Source of the DNA: Deltaproteobacteria bacterium
Lineage (GTDB): Bacteria > Desulfobacterota > Desulfuromonadia > Geobacterales > Geobacteraceae
Direction of reading: 5' to 3'
Assembly: GCA_021848385.1 (NCBI GenBank)
Contig: JAJZUQ010000002.1
Coordinates: forward strand, 1-64,000
Length of the DNA stretch: 64,000 nucleotides
Shown one piece after another: positions 32,587 through 41,163 of the stretch; position 1 is the first letter of the stretch; each line of letters begins with the position of its first letter. The notes under the pieces were generated by a model, which worked only from the letters and a program-made list of their open reading frames with translations, was not told where the DNA came from and searched no databases. The position numbers were made by a program, and so were the translations under genes.

Positions 32587-33355
32587 CATGAACGACACGC
32601 CGGCGCCGCCGCGCAAACGGCTTTTCATCGCCCTCATGGGGGTGACCTGCATCCTCATCGTGGGGCTCATCTACCTCATGTGGTGGATACCGACCCGGGG
32701 CCTGGCCAACATCCACCCCAACCTCCCCCACATCGTCGGCATCCTCACCGGCATCCTCTCCGGCCTCGCCCTCTGCGGCACCGCTCTGCTGGTCCTGACC
32801 ACCGCCCTGGGGAAGGATATCCTCTTTACCCGCTTCATGCGGCTGGTGGTGATCAAGTTCCTCCTCCCCATGATCGAAGCGATGGGGAAACTGCTTGGCA
32901 TCCCCAAGGACACCATCCGTCAGTCATTCATCGCCATGAACAACAGCCTGGTCCAGTCCCAGCGACTGCTGGTACCGGCTGACCGGATACTGGTCCTGCT
33001 CCCCCACTGCCTTCAGCTGTTCGACTGCGAGATCAAGGTGACCGGCGACATCAACAAGTGCGTCCGTTGCGGCCGCTGCGACATCATGGGACTGGCGGAA
33101 CTGGCCAGAAAATACCAGGTTAACATCTCCGTCGCTACCGGCGGCACCCTGGCCCGCAAGGTGATCATCGAGACGCGCCCCAAACTCGTGGTGGCGGTAG
33201 CCTGCGAGCGGGACCTCACCTCGGGGATCAAGGACTGCTACCCCCTCCCGGTCATCGGGGTCCTCAACGATCGTCCCTTCGGCCCCTGCTTCAACACCAG
33301 GGTTGACACAGAAAAGATCGACGCCGCCATCGCGTCGGTCCTGACCTATGACTGA
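32579..33355 (+). CDS. DUF116 family membrane-anchored cysteine protein
   Basis: This 258-residue protein has two N-terminal hydrophobic segments (about 15-35 and 48-70) followed by a cytoplasmic domain with the DUF116 motif INKCVRCGRCDIMGLAEL and further Cys residues (VACERDLTSGI). The clustered CxxCGRC suggests a metal or Fe-S site. No biochemical function is established. GTG 32579 is kept because AAGGA lies 8 bp upstream; ATG 32588 is possible. It overlaps fmt by 8 bp and the next gene by 8 bp, so it is in the def-fmt operon. Confidence 0.85.
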   Translation: MADMNDTPAPPRKRLFIALMGVTCILIVGLIYLMWWIPTRGLANIHPNLPHIVGILTGILSGLALCGTALLVLTTALGKDILFTRFMRLVVIKFLLPMIEAMGKLLGIPKDTIRQSFIAMNNSLVQSQRLLVPADRILVLLPHCLQLFDCEIKVTGDINKCVRCGRCDIMGLAELARKYQVNISVATGGTLARKVIIETRPKLVVAVACERDLTSGIKDCYPLPVIGVLNDRPFGPCFNTRVDTEKIDAAIASVLTYD

Positions 33356-34376
33356 CAGGCTTCCAGCCGGAGTAACTCAGGGGAAACAGGGACAGTCCTC
33401 TGATGCGAAACGTCCCTTCATACTTGGATCGACCCTTCCCGCTCTTCTCCTCACGGCAATCTTCCTCCTGTTACCTGCTCCCTGGGCTGCCGCCGACACG
33501 ATCACCGGCTATACCCCCATCTTTCGTGCCGGCCACGACACGACCGGCACCCTTCAGATCGCCATCCGCCGGTTCCAGCAGAACGGCCTCCCCCGTCTCC
33601 TCATCGTCAATCCGGCCACCCTCGCCACCGCCACGGTGAAGGAATCTGAACTTAACTTTGACCGGCCGGCCCCTCAAGCGAACCTCAAAGCAACGCCTTA
33701 CCTCCGGGCCCTCGACCGTCACACCGCCCCTCCGTACCGTCTCCAGAACCACGGAGCCCGCCATGCCGACCTACCGGTGGAAGGATTCTTCCTTACCGTG
33801 GACATGTGCCCGTCGGGTCGCCCCTTCGAACGGGAATTCTTTACCACCGTGACCAGGCTCCCCCAGGGAAAAGAGGGTCCTGTGCCGATGGCCATCTCCA
33901 TGAGCGGCCGCTGGCTCCAGCAGCATTCGAAAGAGCTTGCCTGGCTCAAGGAGCAGGTATCAGCCGGCAGGCTCGCCATCACCTGGATCAACCATTCCCT
34001 CACCCACCCGTACGATCCCAAGGCCCCCCTGGAGCATAACTTTCTCCTCAAGCCGGGAACTGACATTGAGCGGGAACTGCTTGCAACTGAGGTACTCCTC
34101 CTGGAAAACGGCCTGCTCCCCGGCCCGTACTTCCGGTTCCCCGGCCTGGTCGCCGACGGCAGGCTCATTCGCAGGCTGCGGGAACTCGGCCTCATCCCGA
34201 TCGGTGCGGATGCATGGCTCGCCAAGGGAGAGACTCCGGGGAAAGGAAGTTTCATCCTCGTCCACGGCAACGGCAACGAGCCGCCGGGCATAAAAAAAGC
34301 CCTGGCGCTCTTCGCGTCGGGCCATATCCACCTTCTCCCGCTTGCCTGGGCTTTTACCGCCCCTGCCTCCCCCTGA
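33348..34376 (+). CDS. Exported polysaccharide deacetylase-like protein
   Basis: This 342-residue protein has a late hydrophobic stretch (about 33-50, ALLLTAIFLLLPAPWAAA) that looks like a signal peptide or anchor. The rest resembles the NodB/polysaccharide deacetylase fold with altered motifs: FFLTVDMCPSG where TFDDGP is expected, WINHSLTHPYD for the His-x3-His metal ligands, and YFRFPGL for RxPxG. Because the first motif keeps only one Asp, activity is uncertain. It overlaps DUF116 by 8 bp and closes the def operon. Confidence 0.72.
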   Translation: MTDRLPAGVTQGKQGQSSDAKRPFILGSTLPALLLTAIFLLLPAPWAAADTITGYTPIFRAGHDTTGTLQIAIRRFQQNGLPRLLIVNPATLATATVKESELNFDRPAPQANLKATPYLRALDRHTAPPYRLQNHGARHADLPVEGFFLTVDMCPSGRPFEREFFTTVTRLPQGKEGPVPMAISMSGRWLQQHSKELAWLKEQVSAGRLAITWINHSLTHPYDPKAPLEHNFLLKPGTDIERELLATEVLLLENGLLPGPYFRFPGLVADGRLIRRLRELGLIPIGADAWLAKGETPGKGSFILVHGNGNEPPGIKKALALFASGHIHLLPLAWAFTAPASP

Positions 34377-34389
34377 ACCGGCTATCCCG

Positions 34390-34854
34390 TTACTCACCCA
34401 GCAATTTTTCCAGCTCCGCCACCATCCGCTCCCGGTGGGTGCCTCCCCAGTAAATCCGGCCACAGGCCGGGCATTCCCGGAACAGCTCCTGAGTGTCATG
34501 GACATAGGGGGGCACCCGGTCCACCACCGCCACCCGCACCACATCCTGCAACGGCTCGTTGCACTCCAGGCAACGGGTGAGGATATGCCGGAACGGGTCG
34601 ATACCAAAGGCCGTGACAACCTGGCGCAGCTGGTCGCGCCAGTGGTCCCCCACGACGAAAAAATGGTTATCCCGTGCCCAGCGGCGGCGGATCAGCAAGG
34701 TATCGCGGGTCAGGATCAGCCGCCCCTCCTCCCGCGCCCGCACCACCAGCTCGGCATCGTCCAGCGCCGGGGCATAGGCGACGTCACAGCCGACGACCCT
34801 GAGCCAGCGAGCCAGCTTCCCGAGCATCGTATCGGCGAAAAATCTCTGCTCCAT
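34390..34854 (-). CDS. Mut7-C (DUF82) PIN-like RNase domain protein with zinc ribbon
   Basis: This 154-residue protein starts with a PIN-like nuclease core: RFFADTMLGKLARWLR (Asp8) and GRLILTRDTLL (Asp51). A C-terminal zinc ribbon follows, with Cys95-x2-Cys98 and Cys128-x2-Cys131. This is the arrangement of bacterial Mut7-C proteins, predicted RNases of unknown target. It is convergent with the deacetylase-like gene and probably transcribed alone. Confidence 0.85.
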   Translation of the reverse strand: MEQRFFADTMLGKLARWLRVVGCDVAYAPALDDAELVVRAREEGRLILTRDTLLIRRRWARDNHFFVVGDHWRDQLRQVVTAFGIDPFRHILTRCLECNEPLQDVVRVAVVDRVPPYVHDTQELFRECPACGRIYWGGTHRERMVAELEKLLGE

Positions 34855-34958
34855 AGCTATCAGTATACCGCTCCCGCCGCACCGTTCCTTCCTTTACCTA
34901 GCATTTTTCTGCTATAGTTCCCTGCATGGATACCACTACGGCAGGCCAGAGGCTCACC

Positions 34959-35849
34959 ATGCCCTTTCTCCTCAAACTCCTCGTCACTATTCTTCTCTCC
35001 TTTCCTCTGCCCGTTCTCGCAGGGGAGTCTGTCCCGCGTTATGCCGTCGCCCGGCAACCGACACCGGTCCTCAATACCCCTACGTTCGCAGCCGTCTTCG
35101 GCGGCAAGGACGGCGCCACCCTGAAGCTGGACCGCTGCGGCCAGATCAGGGAACTGGAGTTCATCGCCCTCCCCGGCACCGTTTTCCGTATTGAGGCGAC
35201 ACTTCCCCAAGGGCCGGCCACGATCTACCGGGTGACAAGCAGCGATTACCCCTACCCGTCGAAAACAGGTTATTACATCGACAGCCGCTTTGTCACAGCC
35301 AGCCAGGAGCAGCCACCGGAGCGGGCACGCAGGCTGCCCCTCCGAAAGACGATTATTGCCGCACTGCTTGCCGCCCAAGGGGAAAGTTATGTCTGGGGAG
35401 GGAACGTCAGTGAAGGGGTGCCGGAAATGGGGAAGTTCTATCCGCCGAAGACAGGTTCATCCCCCACAAGCGGACAATGGACGCTGGCCGGGCTGGACTG
35501 CTCCGGCCTCCTCTACGAGGCGACCGGCGGCTTCACCCCCCGCAACACCAGCGCCCTGGTCAGGTATGGCAGAGGCATTTCTATTGCCGGTCTCACCGCC
35601 AGCGAGATCGTACAGAAGGTGGAACCTCTCGACCTCATCGTCTGGGATGGGCATGTGCAGATCGTGCTGGACCGGGAACGGCTCATCGAGAGCCGGCTGA
35701 AATGCAACGGCAGTGGGGGAGTTATCGTGAGGCCACTTCGTGAGGCACTGACAGAGCTCGTGCGCCACCGGAAGCCGCTCGACGCGTATGGCACCGCAGG
35801 GAAGGGAAAGGGGTTCGTCCTCCGGCGCTGGTTTCCGGCGAAACCATGA
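34959..35849 (+). CDS. Exported NlpC/P60-type cell-wall hydrolase
   Basis: This 296-residue protein has a signal peptide (LLKLLVTILLSFPLPVLAGE). An SH3-like N-terminal region (about 20-120) precedes a C-terminal NlpC/P60 cysteine-peptidase domain. The catalytic Cys is in LAGLDCSGLLYEATGG and the His in VWDGHVQIVLD. ATG 34959 is preferred because GAGG precedes it; ATG 34926 has no ribosome site and lies just after a TATAGT that may be a -10 box. Its target would be peptide cross-links in peptidoglycan. Confidence 0.82.
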   Translation: MPFLLKLLVTILLSFPLPVLAGESVPRYAVARQPTPVLNTPTFAAVFGGKDGATLKLDRCGQIRELEFIALPGTVFRIEATLPQGPATIYRVTSSDYPYPSKTGYYIDSRFVTASQEQPPERARRLPLRKTIIAALLAAQGESYVWGGNVSEGVPEMGKFYPPKTGSSPTSGQWTLAGLDCSGLLYEATGGFTPRNTSALVRYGRGISIAGLTASEIVQKVEPLDLIVWDGHVQIVLDRERLIESRLKCNGSGGVIVRPLREALTELVRHRKPLDAYGTAGKGKGFVLRRWFPAKP

Positions 35850-35851
35850 GC

Positions 35852-35926
35852 ACCACCCCCAGCCCCTCCTTATCAAGGAGGGGAGCTTCACGTCCCCCTC
35901 CTGGTTCAGGAAGGGTCAGGGGTGGT
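35852..35926. repeat. Palindromic element (CCCCTCCTT-ATC-AAGGAGGGG)
   Basis: The outer arms are ACCACCCC (35852-35859) and its complement at 35919-35926. They enclose a 9-bp perfect stem with a 3-nt loop at 35863-35883. It begins 2 bp after the NlpC/P60 stop codon and ends 31 bp before the convergent next gene, so it may also act as a terminator. Confidence 0.72.
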
Positions 35927-35957
35927 CGAGGGGATTGATTGTTACGTGGCGTAATCC

Positions 35958-36755
35958 CTACCCCTGGCCGCGCCGTTTCAGTTCGTCCGTGACCAGCTTT
36001 TTCTGGGCGGGTGTGAGGCGGCGGGAGGCGATTATCCCCTGGAGACCGGCGATGTTGAAATGGGGGAGGAAGAGGTTGAACCAGATCGCCGGTGTGCGGG
36101 GGTTCTTGAGGATGGCAAGCTGGAGATTGGGGCGTCCCTTGAAGCGTGGATGACGGGCCACCATGGAGATGGTCTCCTCCGTTGACTTCGAGCTGTTGAG
36201 GAACTGGAACACCGAGGACTCGTTGAGCCGGGGGTTTTCCAGACAGGGTTCAACGAGCCGGGAATCCCCCTCGCGGAGCAGGGCCTCTACCAATGCAGGT
36301 GTCCCGCGGCGGGCCAGGGTCAGCTTGTTGCCAAGGGGGGTGGTGGGGAGTCGCTGGATGATGGCCCGTTCGGCGGCCAGCTTCTGGTCGGGGGTTCCTC
36401 CGGCAAGGAAGCAGATGGCAACCAGTTCGAACAGATGGAGATGGGGCAGGAGCGTGAGGGTGATCTGTCCCGGCGTGCCGGGATTGTGCACCATGGCCAC
36501 CTTCAACGCATGGCTTTCAGCAACGAGACGGTTCTTGTAGATTATTCTGAGCAGGTCTTCCGAAAGATCCCGCCGCTTCAGAAGCGCCAGCAAATGGTTG
36601 TCATGCAGACAGGGGTTTTTGATGGCCGCCTGGAGCACATCCATGGAAGGATCGGTGAGCACATCAAACAGCTCTTCCTTGCCGGCGGTCAGCGCCCGGT
36701 GGAGCCGACGTGACAAATCTGGGTCCAAGGATGCAAATTTTGCGGGTCCTTCCAT
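35958..36755 (-). CDS. Helical-repeat (HEAT/leucine-rich-variant-like) hypothetical protein
   Basis: This 265-residue, probably cytoplasmic protein has no signal peptide or membrane segment. It contains repeated helical units marked by NP plus Leu/Val patterns (AAIKNPCLHDNHLLALLKR, AMVHNPGTPGQ, PCLENPRLNESSVFQFL, AILKNPRTP), spaced roughly 30-40 residues, as in alpha-solenoid proteins. GAGG precedes the ATG at 36755. No catalytic motif was seen; a scaffold or protein-binding role is inferred from the fold only. Confidence 0.7.
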   Translation of the reverse strand: MEGPAKFASLDPDLSRRLHRALTAGKEELFDVLTDPSMDVLQAAIKNPCLHDNHLLALLKRRDLSEDLLRIIYKNRLVAESHALKVAMVHNPGTPGQITLTLLPHLHLFELVAICFLAGGTPDQKLAAERAIIQRLPTTPLGNKLTLARRGTPALVEALLREGDSRLVEPCLENPRLNESSVFQFLNSSKSTEETISMVARHPRFKGRPNLQLAILKNPRTPAIWFNLFLPHFNIAGLQGIIASRRLTPAQKKLVTDELKRRGQG

Positions 36756-36850
36756 GACAAACCCTCTACGGTTATCTCGCCGAACTGCTTACGATCTCCC
36801 GGCCCGACATCCCCGGAAAACCTGCACAGACACCGCAGTACGGGGGATTC

Positions 36851-38257
36851 TCATTCGGCACAGCAGGAAAGCTTGCTCACATCCCGGTCAAACCCCTGGG
36901 CACAGAGTCGCAAGCCTTCCCCCATTGACGGATACACATGCAAACAGTTTGCCAGATCGGCAACCGTCATCCGGAACCGGACAGCCATGGCCGCCTCGTT
37001 GATGATATCTGCCCCCCGCTGGCACGCAAGATGGGCACCAAGGATCCGTCCGGTGGCGGCATCGGCAACCAGCTTGATGATACCGGCCGTCTGCCCGGTG
37101 ACATGGGCCTTGGGAATGGCGGACACGGGCAGGATGTTGCTCACCACCTCGTAGCCCGCCTCTCGCGCCGAGGCCTCCGTATGGCCGACCAGCCCCACCT
37201 CTGGGTCGGTAAAGATCGCCATGGGGGTTGAAAGATGATCCAGGGTACAGCCGCACCCCGGATCGAGCATGTCGTCTACCGCCACGATCCCCTCCCTCGC
37301 CCCTGCCGTCGCAATCATCATGCCACCGACCACGTCGCCGGCAGCCCAGATGCCGGGGGTCGAGGTGCGCAAACGCTCATCGACCAGGACAAATCCCTTC
37401 CCGTCCAGTTCCACCCCTGCCCGTTCAAGGCCGATACCGGCGGTGGCCGGCGCGGTACCGACCGCCACAAGGAGCCGTTCGGCGGCAAACTCAACCGTTG
37501 CGCCCCCTTGCTCGCACTGCACGAGCGTCTCACTGAGTTTGCGGGTCACTCCGCAAACCTTCACATCCACAACGATATCAGTCCCCTCACTGCGTAACGA
37601 CTCCTGCACCGTCAGGGCCACGTCAGCATCTACTGATGGCAGCACCCGCGGACCGTGCTCCAGCACCGTCACGCTCGCTCCAAGGCGCCGGTACATCTGT
37701 CCCAGTTCCAGGGCGATCACCCCGCCGCCGATAATGACCAGCGACCGGGGAAGTTCCCTCAGGAGAAGAGCTGACCGGCTGGTAAGGAAATCACCCTCCG
37801 TGAGACCGGGAATGGCGGGAATGCGGGGGTAGCCCCCGGTGGCTATCAGGAATTTATCCCCCCGGAACTGCTGGTCCCCCACCTCCACTGTCCGGGAGTC
37901 GAGGAACCGGCCGGTTCCCCTGACAAGGGTCAACCCCGGCACGTTGTGGAGTACGTCCATGTAGCGTGTCTGGCGGAGATGGCCGACCACCCGCTCCTTG
38001 TGGTCCGAGAGGGTGGCGAAATCCACCCCTTCGTCCCGCAGCCCGATCCCGACCCCTGTTCCGAGGCGGGCATCCTGGCAGATTTGTGCCGCATGAATGA
38101 GAGTCTTGCTCGGTATGCATCCCCAGTTGACGCAGGTCCCCCCCATCACGCTCTTTTCGATCATGAGCACCCGGGCGCCATGGGACGTGGCCCGGAGCGC
38201 CGCGGCAAACGCGGTGGACCCGGAACCGAGGATTATCAGATCGTGTTCGTCAGCCAT
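36851..38257 (-). CDS. Mercuric reductase-like pyridine nucleotide-disulfide oxidoreductase
   Basis: This 468-residue FAD protein has the redox-active disulfide GGTCVNWGCIPSK, an N-terminal FAD fold (DLIILGSGSTAFAAAL), an NAD(P)H fold (SLVIIGGGVIALELGQ) and the C-terminal dimerisation domain. It ends LSCCAE. The paired Cys at the very C-terminus is characteristic of mercuric reductase and absent from lipoamide dehydrogenase. The N-terminal heavy-metal domain of many MerA proteins is missing and no merR, merT or merP gene is adjacent. ATG 38257 follows GGAGG; the frame extends to 38308. Confidence 0.82.
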   Translation of the reverse strand: MADEHDLIILGSGSTAFAAALRATSHGARVLMIEKSVMGGTCVNWGCIPSKTLIHAAQICQDARLGTGVGIGLRDEGVDFATLSDHKERVVGHLRQTRYMDVLHNVPGLTLVRGTGRFLDSRTVEVGDQQFRGDKFLIATGGYPRIPAIPGLTEGDFLTSRSALLLRELPRSLVIIGGGVIALELGQMYRRLGASVTVLEHGPRVLPSVDADVALTVQESLRSEGTDIVVDVKVCGVTRKLSETLVQCEQGGATVEFAAERLLVAVGTAPATAGIGLERAGVELDGKGFVLVDERLRTSTPGIWAAGDVVGGMMIATAGAREGIVAVDDMLDPGCGCTLDHLSTPMAIFTDPEVGLVGHTEASAREAGYEVVSNILPVSAIPKAHVTGQTAGIIKLVADAATGRILGAHLACQRGADIINEAAMAVRFRMTVADLANCLHVYPSMGEGLRLCAQGFDRDVSKLSCCAE

Positions 38258-38509
38258 TGGTCTGCCTCCTCTGTTCAGTGTACCGTAACCGGGCTCGCTT
38301 CGCACCATGAAAGGAACCCCGGTGCAGTTTCCACCGTGACCTCACACGCCTTGGAATCCGGGCTTTTGTGTCTTCCGGACTTCTCAAATCCTGAAAATAC
38401 GCAGAAGGTCGTTGCATGACACCGCTGGTTAAGGTTATGCTTGCGCCATGGAGTTCCGGTGGTCAGCAGGGCATTGTTACATGATACTTCACGAAGGAGA
38501 GTCATCCCC

Positions 38510-39223
38510 ATGGACAACAAGGAAAGCCTTAAAAAATCCCTTCTCTTCTCCGGCCTGGACGACGGGCACCTGGAAGAAGTGGCCACCATCGTCTCCCGCA
38601 GGAGCTTTGCCAAGGGGGAAACACTCTTTGCAGAAGGGGATACGGCCAACGGTTTCTATCTCCTCGCATCCGGCAGTATGAAGCTCTGCAAGGTCTCTCC
38701 CGACGGGAAGGAAAAGGTCCTGCACTTTGTCCATCCCGGCGAGACCTTCGCCGAGGCCGCTTTCTTCGGCGATGGACGCTATCCCGCCGAGGCCCGTGCA
38801 CTGGAAAAGGGGGAAGCGCTCTTTTTCCCCCGGGAAGCATTCATGGGGCTTCTGGAGCGAAATCCCCGCTTTTCCCTCAACCTGATCGTTTCCCTGTCGC
38901 TCCTGCTCCGCCGCTTCGCACGCCAGATCGAGGAACTCTCCTTTGCCGAGGTTCCATCCCGCCTGGCCACCTACCTGATCGAGCTGGCCGAACGGAAATC
39001 GACCACGTTCCAGGGGAAGACCTACCTCGACCTGGACATGAAAAAGGGGGAACTGGCATCCCGTCTCGGCACGGTCAGCGAAACGCTCTCCCGCACCTTC
39101 AGAAAGCTGAGGGAGGAAGGAATTATCGACGTAGAGGGGAGCAGGGTACTTATTCACCGCATGGATCGGCTGCATGCACTGGCCGGCAGACCGACTGCCG
39201 CAAATGGGGCAAGGAAGGGATGA
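38510..39223 (+). CDS. Crp/Fnr-family transcriptional regulator
   Basis: This 237-residue regulator has an N-terminal cyclic-nucleotide-binding-type barrel (about 10-125, GETLFAEGDTANGFYLLASG) and a C-terminal winged helix (about 150-225) whose recognition region is KGELASRLGTVSETLSRTFRKL. It lacks the Fnr N-terminal Cys cluster and so is unlikely to be a classical oxygen sensor; DNR-like nitric oxide sensing is one option. ATG 38510 follows GAAGGAG. It is divergent from the MerA-like gene across a 252-bp region, which it may control. Confidence 0.87.
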   Translation: MDNKESLKKSLLFSGLDDGHLEEVATIVSRRSFAKGETLFAEGDTANGFYLLASGSMKLCKVSPDGKEKVLHFVHPGETFAEAAFFGDGRYPAEARALEKGEALFFPREAFMGLLERNPRFSLNLIVSLSLLLRRFARQIEELSFAEVPSRLATYLIELAERKSTTFQGKTYLDLDMKKGELASRLGTVSETLSRTFRKLREEGIIDVEGSRVLIHRMDRLHALAGRPTAANGARKG

Positions 39224-39305
39224 TTTAAGGGCGCCGTTCAGCTGCCGCAAATCGCACGGCAAGAATTATCCTTTATATACAGCTTATTACGAGACTCAAT
39301 CGAAC

Positions 39306-39321
39306 TGGCACGCTCCCTGCT
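39306..39321 (+). promoter_or_regulatory. Predicted sigma-54 (-24/-12) promoter of the Lys/Ala-rich protein gene
   Basis: TGGCACG-CTCC-CTGCT matches the RpoN consensus TGGCACGnnnnTTGCW at all but one defined position, with GG and GC 10 bp apart. It ends 46 bp before the start codon. The paralogue at 51391-51639 has a similar site. Confidence 0.78.
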
Positions 39322-39367
39322 TTATGCACATCAGCACCACCAATCAACCAACAAAGAGAGGTCCACC

Positions 39368-39607
39368 ATGAAAAAAGTTCTGTCCGCAATCGTTACCGCC
39401 CTCGTAGCAGTTTCCTTCGCCGGCCTGGTCTGCGCCGCCGAACCCGCTCCGACTGCTCCTGCTGCCCAGCCTGCCCTTCCCGCCGGCCACCCGCCGATCA
39501 AGAAGGAAACGAAGAAGCCTGTCAAGAAAGCTAAAAAAGCCAAGAAGGCCAAGAAGAAAGCTGCCGTGAAGCCCGCCGAGACTCCGGCTGCACCGGCCGC
39601 GAAGTAA
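39368..39607 (+). CDS. Small secreted Lys/Ala/Pro-rich protein (paralogue 1)
   Basis: This 79-residue protein has a clear Sec signal peptide (MKKVLSAIVTALVAVSFAG, cleavage after VCA) and a mature part of about 55 residues. The mature part is a Pro/Ala linker, then KKETKKPVKKAKKAKKAKKK, then another Ala/Pro tail. It is strongly basic, like histone H1 tails, yet predicted to be periplasmic. Its paralogue at 51391-51639 shares the signal peptide almost exactly. Both have sigma-54-type promoters and matching terminators. The function is unknown; binding to polyanions such as LPS, nucleic acid or cell-wall polymers is possible. Confidence 0.85.
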   Translation: MKKVLSAIVTALVAVSFAGLVCAAEPAPTAPAAQPALPAGHPPIKKETKKPVKKAKKAKKAKKKAAVKPAETPAAPAAK

Positions 39608-39623
39608 TCCAGGTTTCCCCAGC

Positions 39624-39657
39624 AAAAAAGCCGCATCCAATCGGATGCGGCTTTTTT
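39624..39657. terminator. Bidirectional terminator after the Lys/Ala-rich gene
   Basis: The stem AAAAAAGCCGCATCC (39624-39638) pairs with its complement at 39643-39657 across a 4-nt loop. Nearly the same hairpin follows the paralogue at 51341-51370. Confidence 0.9.
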
Positions 39658-39682
39658 GTACCTGAAATTACAGGGGGAGCTT

Positions 39683-40756
39683 TCAGTCCACGCAAAAACG
39701 CCCCAACACCGCCAATCCGATCAGCCCGAAAAACACCAGATGGCCGAGCAGCCCCACTCCCAGCCAGATATTTTTGTCGTTCCCCGTTGCCGGCACCTCC
39801 ACCTCACCCCTGATCTCCCGGAGTTCGGCATAGATGCGGTAGTGATAGATCATGCTGAACGGTATGAATACGATCGACAGGAACGACCCCGCAAACGGTA
39901 TCATCCCCGCCACAACCGAAATGATCCAGAGCACGAATACCCGGAAGAACACGTCAAGCCAGCGACCTCTGACGTACTCCTTGCTTTTGAGGAGCGCAGC
40001 CATCCCCCGGTCCCCTTCGGCGGCCAGCACGAACTGGCTGAAAAAGAACCAGACATAGAAGATCACTCCCGGCACGACACAGAGAAAAAAACCGCCCCCG
40101 ATGATGAATCCGGTGAGGGAATAGACCCAGACAAACGAACCGAGCCGTTCCCACCCCTTCACCAGGGAATCACGTACCCCAAGGGTCTCGTTAGCCACGG
40201 CAAAGACCAGCGCCGCCCCTCCCCAGTAAGCGGCACAAAGGCCGATGACACCGCCGGTAAAGCCTCCGCCGACCAGGAGGGGAATTCGCCCCTCCGGCAT
40301 GACCAGGGAGATCAGGAAGCCGGCCCCCAGGAAAAGGCCTACCGGTACGAGCACGCAAGCGATGATAATGAGATAAAGGACGAGAAGTATCCCGATCCGG
40401 TTTTTGAAAACCTCCCACGACGAGCTGAAGAGGTCACCAAGACCCGAGAGTTCCCGACGGGGGGGGGACTTCCTGCCGTTTCCTCCCGGAATCCCCCGCT
40501 CGGTGCCGGTAATGGATGGAGGGGCCACAGGTGGTGGAGGGGGAGTACCGAATCCCGAAGAGGCAGATGAATCTTCTGGCGAAGGTGCGCGTAAAGGGGA
40601 AGGCTCGGTCACGGCTGCAACCGGCGCTTGGGGTTCGAGAAGGAATGATTCCTTGCATTGGGGACAGGTTACCCGGACCGCTCCTTCCGGGACGGACCCG
40701 GCTGCAACCTCTTTTGAAAAGCCGCAGTGGGAACAGGTAATGGTGACGGTTGCCAT
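39683..40756 (-). CDS. Zinc-ribbon membrane protein (DUF975/YciC-like domain)
   Basis: This 357-residue protein starts with a zinc-finger ribbon, ITCSHCGFSKEV...VTCPQCKESF (four Cys), followed by a Pro/Ser-rich linker (about 45-100). The C-terminal membrane domain has about six helices (for example IGILLVLYLIIIACVLVPVG) and resembles proteins of the DUF975/glycerophosphodiesterase membrane-domain type. No enzymatic motif was seen. It converges on the Lys/Ala-rich gene at a shared terminator. Confidence 0.75.
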   Translation of the reverse strand: MATVTITCSHCGFSKEVAAGSVPEGAVRVTCPQCKESFLLEPQAPVAAVTEPSPLRAPSPEDSSASSGFGTPPPPPVAPPSITGTERGIPGGNGRKSPPRRELSGLGDLFSSSWEVFKNRIGILLVLYLIIIACVLVPVGLFLGAGFLISLVMPEGRIPLLVGGGFTGGVIGLCAAYWGGAALVFAVANETLGVRDSLVKGWERLGSFVWVYSLTGFIIGGGFFLCVVPGVIFYVWFFFSQFVLAAEGDRGMAALLKSKEYVRGRWLDVFFRVFVLWIISVVAGMIPFAGSFLSIVFIPFSMIYHYRIYAELREIRGEVEVPATGNDKNIWLGVGLLGHLVFFGLIGLAVLGRFCVD

Positions 40757-40840
40757 GCAGTCTCACCTCGCAGGAAAGTTTCGCATGACTTTACCACACT
40801 GGTAAGGCTTGGCAATCAATTTCTCAGCGTGAGGTCTTGC

Positions 40841-41020
40841 CTAGCGGCAGTCCTCACGCCAGAGGCAGGCATCCTGGCCGCACAGGTCCGCTGTTCCGCT
40901 CTCGAAACAGGCAGGGTTCCCTTCCGCAGCCTGGATCGCCCTGATAAGGTCGGATTTCTTCATTTTCCCCGCTTTTATCCCCTGCTTCCGCGCGATTTCC
41001 TTGATGTCATCCAGCTTCAT
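40841..41020 (-). CDS. 59-residue SAP/Rho-N-like protein with Cys-rich tail
   Basis: This short gene fills part of the 40757-41163 gap. Its start is ATG 41020, with GGGAGAGAA upstream, and its stop is TAG 40843-40841. The N-terminal part, MKLDDIKEIARKQGIKAGKM followed by KKSDLIRAIQ, is the helix-extended-helix pattern of SAP/Rho N-terminal domains that bind nucleic acid. The last 23 residues contain four Cys (ACF, DLCGQ, ACLW, DCR), possibly a metal site. No partner gene is coupled to it: the diguanylate cyclase ends 143 bp upstream. Confidence 0.8.
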   Translation of the reverse strand: MKLDDIKEIARKQGIKAGKMKKSDLIRAIQAAEGNPACFESGTADLCGQDACLWREDCR

Positions 41021-41163
41021 TTTTCTCTCCCGTCTCGGTGAATGTCCGTGCCGTGCTATTCCGGCATGAACCGGCTGTCAGGAGTATACTACGACGATTA
41101 ATATTTTCAAACTTAATTTCGCCTGACCGGGCGTCGCCCCGGCATGACAATCCATCCTCCCTG

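Noticed and set aside
35852-35926. CRISPR-like repeat signal among the GC-rich palindromes
   Set aside because: The palindromes are single, not arrayed with regular spacers, and no cas genes are present.
38426-38441. Sigma-54-like site TGGTTAAGGTTATGCT before the Crp/Fnr gene
   Set aside because: GG and GC have the right spacing, but the rest of the -24 element does not match, so it is likely chance.
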